Of a stretch of DNA of 64,000 bases, positions 61,897 through 64,000 are shown piece after piece. Position 1 is the stretch's first letter; each line of letters starts with the position of its first letter. The translations under genes and the position numbers were made by a program. Under the pieces are notes generated by a model. The model was given only the letters and a program-made list of their open reading frames with translations. It was not told the DNA's origin and made no database searches. This DNA is from Melghirimyces profundicolus (GTDB taxonomy: Bacteria > Bacillota > Bacilli > Thermoactinomycetales > DSM-45169): contig NZ_QBKR01000011.1 in NCBI RefSeq assembly GCF_003054245.1, positions 53,950-117,949 on the forward strand, in the 5' to 3' direction.

Positions 61897-62466
61897 CGTC
61901 AACCAGTGTCCCAAGACAGGCCAAGCCGGATGGAGTGAATCAAGGAACTTCCAGCGAACGGGATTTTGGCGTTATCCTTTCATTATTGAAGGAGGCGTGG
62001 AGGACGGTGGAATGTTTCCCTGCATCCGGTCCGTCCGGCAGACGTGGCCATTCTTGAGGGTTGTTTTATCTCGCAATCTATGTCCCCGAAGGAACCCCGC
62101 GTCAAATGGCCGGGTACATCCGGTTCAAATATCCGCCTTTCCCTTTGCCATCCGGGTTAAGCGGTTATTTTTTCTCCCCGTTTTTCATCGTTGATTGAAT
62201 GAACTCATTCGCTTTCAGGCGTGTCCGGACCCGTCCTCTCCGGCTTCATGATGGACAGCAGAGGTGATCATCATGCCGTTCGTTTCCACCGATCGATCGA
62301 TATACGAAAGGGTTCTGTGGGGAGGAGAATCACTTGACAGGAGCCGAAATGTCACCACTCCCGCTCCTCAGGTATAAACACCCATCTTTATAAATATCTA
62401 CCAAATGCATGCACGAAAAAATAGAGTCCTCCATATGAATAAATTATAACATCATAGAAGGAGTGA
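61897..62466. other. Intergenic region without a supported gene
   Basis: 570 bases. A 60-codon frame at 62012-62194, with GGAGG 7 nt before its ATG, encodes a basic peptide (MFPCIRSVRQTWPFLRVVLS and more) of unlikely composition; I do not call it. From about 62380 the sequence becomes A+T-rich (ATAAACACC, TATAAATATC, AATAAATTATAACATC) and must hold the promoter of the next gene, possibly a sporulation-type one. Confidence 0.45.
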
Positions 62467-63225
62467 ATGGATTTGGCAGTGCAACGAGTCGTAGCAAGCA
62501 AACTGAAGAAAAACAACCTCCTGTTAAAAGACCCCGGCATTGCTCCCCACATTCCGAAAACAGCCTGGTTTTCCGTTGAAGCGTTGAAAAAAATGCTAAA
62601 GGATTATGCCGCTGTTTTCGTAAAGCCTGACAGGGGATTTTGCGGCAACGGGATTATTCGGATTAACAGGTTGAAAAGGGATCAATATGAAATTTGCTCC
62701 AGCTTCACGGATGAAGTGAAAACAGCTGATTTGAATAACACCTGCAGCATGGTTGCCGGCCTGATCAAGCCCGGTATTCCATATATCATCCAACAAGGGA
62801 TCGATGTTGCCACCTATAAAGGAAAAGCTTTTGATGTCCGAATCACCATGCACAGACTATTGGACAAATGGCAGCTGACCGGATGGTTTGCAAGAGTCTC
62901 CACCAACAACAAAGCAGTTACAAACTGGTCGAAGGGCGGAAAGTTGGTTCCGCTGGAAAAGGTGCTGGCAGCAAACAAACTGAATGCCACCGAAATATCA
63001 AGGGAATTGGCCGATTTGGCACACCAAATCTCCCACACATTCGGGTCTTATTACGGTATGCGGGTTTTGGGCGTGGATATGGCCGTGGACAGAAAAGGTG
63101 GAGTATGGTTTATCGAAGCGAATACGTCTCCGATTGTCAGGAAGTTGTTTAAGGATTACGGGAACAAACAAATGTACAATAAAGCACTGAATGCTCAGGC
63201 TTTTATTGAAAAAATGTACAGTTAA
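62467..63225 (+). CDS. YheC/YheD-type ATP-grasp protein
   Basis: 252 residues with ATP-grasp features: a Lys in AAVFVKPDRGFCGNGIIRI, IIQQGIDVATYKGKAFDVRI, a VLGVDMAVDRKGGVWFIEAN core carrying the Mg-binding Asp/Glu/Asn, then NTSPIVRKLFKDYGN. YheC/YheD proteins are endospore-coat-associated in Bacillus; this one is shorter than those, covering mostly the ATP-grasp half. Start ATG 62467 is close to AAGGAG; TTG 62473 has better spacing. Codon use is more A+T-rich than in neighbouring genes. Substrate unknown. Confidence 0.75.
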   Translation: MDLAVQRVVASKLKKNNLLLKDPGIAPHIPKTAWFSVEALKKMLKDYAAVFVKPDRGFCGNGIIRINRLKRDQYEICSSFTDEVKTADLNNTCSMVAGLIKPGIPYIIQQGIDVATYKGKAFDVRITMHRLLDKWQLTGWFARVSTNNKAVTNWSKGGKLVPLEKVLAANKLNATEISRELADLAHQISHTFGSYYGMRVLGVDMAVDRKGGVWFIEANTSPIVRKLFKDYGNKQMYNKALNAQAFIEKMYS

Positions 63226-63259
63226 ATGAAGTCGGACCCTCCAAGAAGGAGGTGACATC

Positions 63260-63646
63260 ATGCTCCTGACGGTGATGAAATCAAAAATCCATCGGGCAAC
63301 CGTGACGGAATCGGACCTGAACTATGTGGGAAGTGTAACCATCGACGAGGATATAATGGAAAAAGTCAATATCATCCCCAACGAAAAGGTCCAAATCGTG
63401 AACAACAATAACGGGGCCCGTATGGAAACCTATGTCATTCCCGGGCCTCGGGGCAGCGGCACCATCTGCTTAAACGGAGCGGCTGCACGTCTGGTTCAAC
63501 CTGGCGATATCGTGATTATCCTCTCCTATGTCATGCTGGATGAATCCAAGGCAAAGTCTTACCGACCCCGTGTGGCCGTTATGGGGGAAGGAAATATGAT
63601 CCATGAAATGCTTATGGAAGAAGTTCACGGTACGGAGAAGTCCTGA
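63260..63646 (+). CDS. panD: Aspartate 1-decarboxylase
   Basis: Produces beta-alanine for pantothenate. The 128-residue proenzyme self-cleaves at Gly24-Ser25 (NYVGSVTID) to make the pyruvoyl cofactor. Also present are Lys9 in [28 protein letters not shown] with the conserved Tyr and Asn, and [16 protein letters not shown] lies 7 nt before the ATG. It starts 34 nt after the ATP-grasp gene, likely co-transcribed, and is separated from panBC. Confidence 0.95.
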   Translation: MLLTVMKSKIHRATVTESDLNYVGSVTIDEDIMEKVNIIPNEKVQIVNNNNGARMETYVIPGPRGSGTICLNGAAARLVQPGDIVIILSYVMLDESKAKSYRPRVAVMGEGNMIHEMLMEEVHGTEKS

Positions 63647-63654
63647 AACATTGA

Positions 63655-63696
63655 CAACCGGTATGCACCTCAATGGGGGCACCGGTTGGTTTTTTG
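63655..63696 (+). terminator. Rho-independent terminator after panD
   Basis: CAACCGGT/ACCGGTTG stem with an 18-nt loop, followed by GTTTTTTGG. Confidence 0.78.
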
Positions 63697-63820
63697 GTCG
63701 ATTTCTGAACCGGAGTGAAGAATCGTGAAAATGTGATCATTTCGCGGGCAACGACGCTCACCCTTTCTGGTTGCCGGTTTGTCACCTCGCATGAAAATTC
63801 TCAGCTGAAGCTGCCACGCT

Positions 63821-64000
63821 AGAAGCGTTGTGAAAAAGTGAGCGGCAGCATTTACCCAAAGCCGCTCCGGCTGCACTACAGAGCACAAGTCTCGCCGGGG
63901 GTCGCTCACTCCCCGGTCTCGCTATGCACTCACAGAGCACAAGTCTCGCCGGGGGTCGCTTCACTCCCCGGTCTCGCTATGCACTCACAGAGCACAAGTC
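63821..64000 (+). repeat. Palindromic repeat, copy I (at least two core units, cut by window end)
   Basis: AGAAGCGTTGTGA at 63821, GAGCGGCAGC, TTTACCCAAAG, CCGCTCCGGCTGCACT, then two core units (GAGCACAAGTCTCGCCGGGG at 63881 and 63935) and the start of a third. The right end would lie outside the window. Confidence 0.88.

Noticed and set aside
62012..62194. 60-codon frame with a good ribosome site upstream of the ATP-grasp gene
   Set aside because: Amino-acid composition is odd (many Arg, Pro, Cys), no hydrophobic pattern or terminator follows, and it is part of a longer chance frame.

Overview
The window is a gene-dense, G+C-rich stretch (judged by eye) of a Gram-positive chromosome. The gene order follows Bacillales: hprK-lgt-yvoD-ppaX-yvoF leading into hisZ-hisG-hisD-hisB-hisH, uvrB-uvrA next to a MinJ-like gene, ctpB, an EnvC/CwlO-type hydrolase and ftsE-ftsX, and an argC-J-B-D-carA-carB-argF operon. 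Strong AGGAGG ribosome sites, TTG and GTG starts, HPr kinase and a YheC/YheD-type protein fit an endospore-forming bacillus. The high G+C and the class 2 dihydroorotate dehydrogenase suggest Thermoactinomycetaceae or a relative; that family assignment is inference. No rRNA, tRNA, CRISPR array, transposase or prophage was seen.

Layout. 1-4262: histidine operon (minus), cut off inside hisH. 4280-8391: a HAM1/RdgB pyrophosphatase, a small membrane protein, class 2 pyrD (plus) and a CocE-type hydrolase. 8491-12340: a SwrC-like RND exporter with its TetR regulator, whose promoter and operator can be read. 12469-16675: hprK/lgt/yvoD/ppaX/yvoF block. 16737-19604: a frameshifted MsmX-type sugar ATPase, a PucR/CdaR-type regulator and a YvlD-like membrane protein. 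19750-21288: gluconokinase. 21297-27511: a cation-pump locus around a 1571-residue P-type ATPase whose N-terminal half looks like a dead second ATPase. 27883-28899: a 43-residue membrane peptide and an ArsR/SRPBCC pair with a probable leaderless start. 29115-32995: fructose-type PTS (EIIA, EIIBC, PRD regulator) with cre-like sites at both ends. 33241-33879: a very basic 59-residue peptide and a DUF302 protein. 34351-39286: uvrBA behind an SOS box. 39981-45982: MinJ-like, CtpB, EnvC-like, FtsX, FtsE (cell division and wall). 46098-48760: argG-argH with an ARG box. 48932-51853: SRPBCC protein, DUF4349 lipoprotein, thiM. 51932-61856: arginine operon with an ARG box over the argC promoter. 62467-63646: YheC/YheD-type ATP-grasp protein and panD.

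The most unusual feature is a family of dispersed non-coding palindromic elements, nine copies in 64 kb. The ends carry AGAAGCGTTGTGA and its inverse, with an inner TTTACCCAAA pair. The centre holds from zero to six or seven copies of a roughly 54-bp hairpin-forming unit. One complete copy also carries a nested 140-bp module with its own inverted ends. Copies sit inside operons (argC/argJ), against the lgt Shine-Dalgarno, on the argC stop codon and over the pyrD -35 box.

How the genes work together: histidine and arginine synthesis (with a carAB inside the arginine operon), catabolite control (hprK, cre sites, PTS), division-site control and wall hydrolysis (MinJ, FtsEX, EnvC-like, CtpB) and DNA repair are the housekeeping backbone. 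The accessory content is the exporter, the pump locus, the small peptides and the repeat family.
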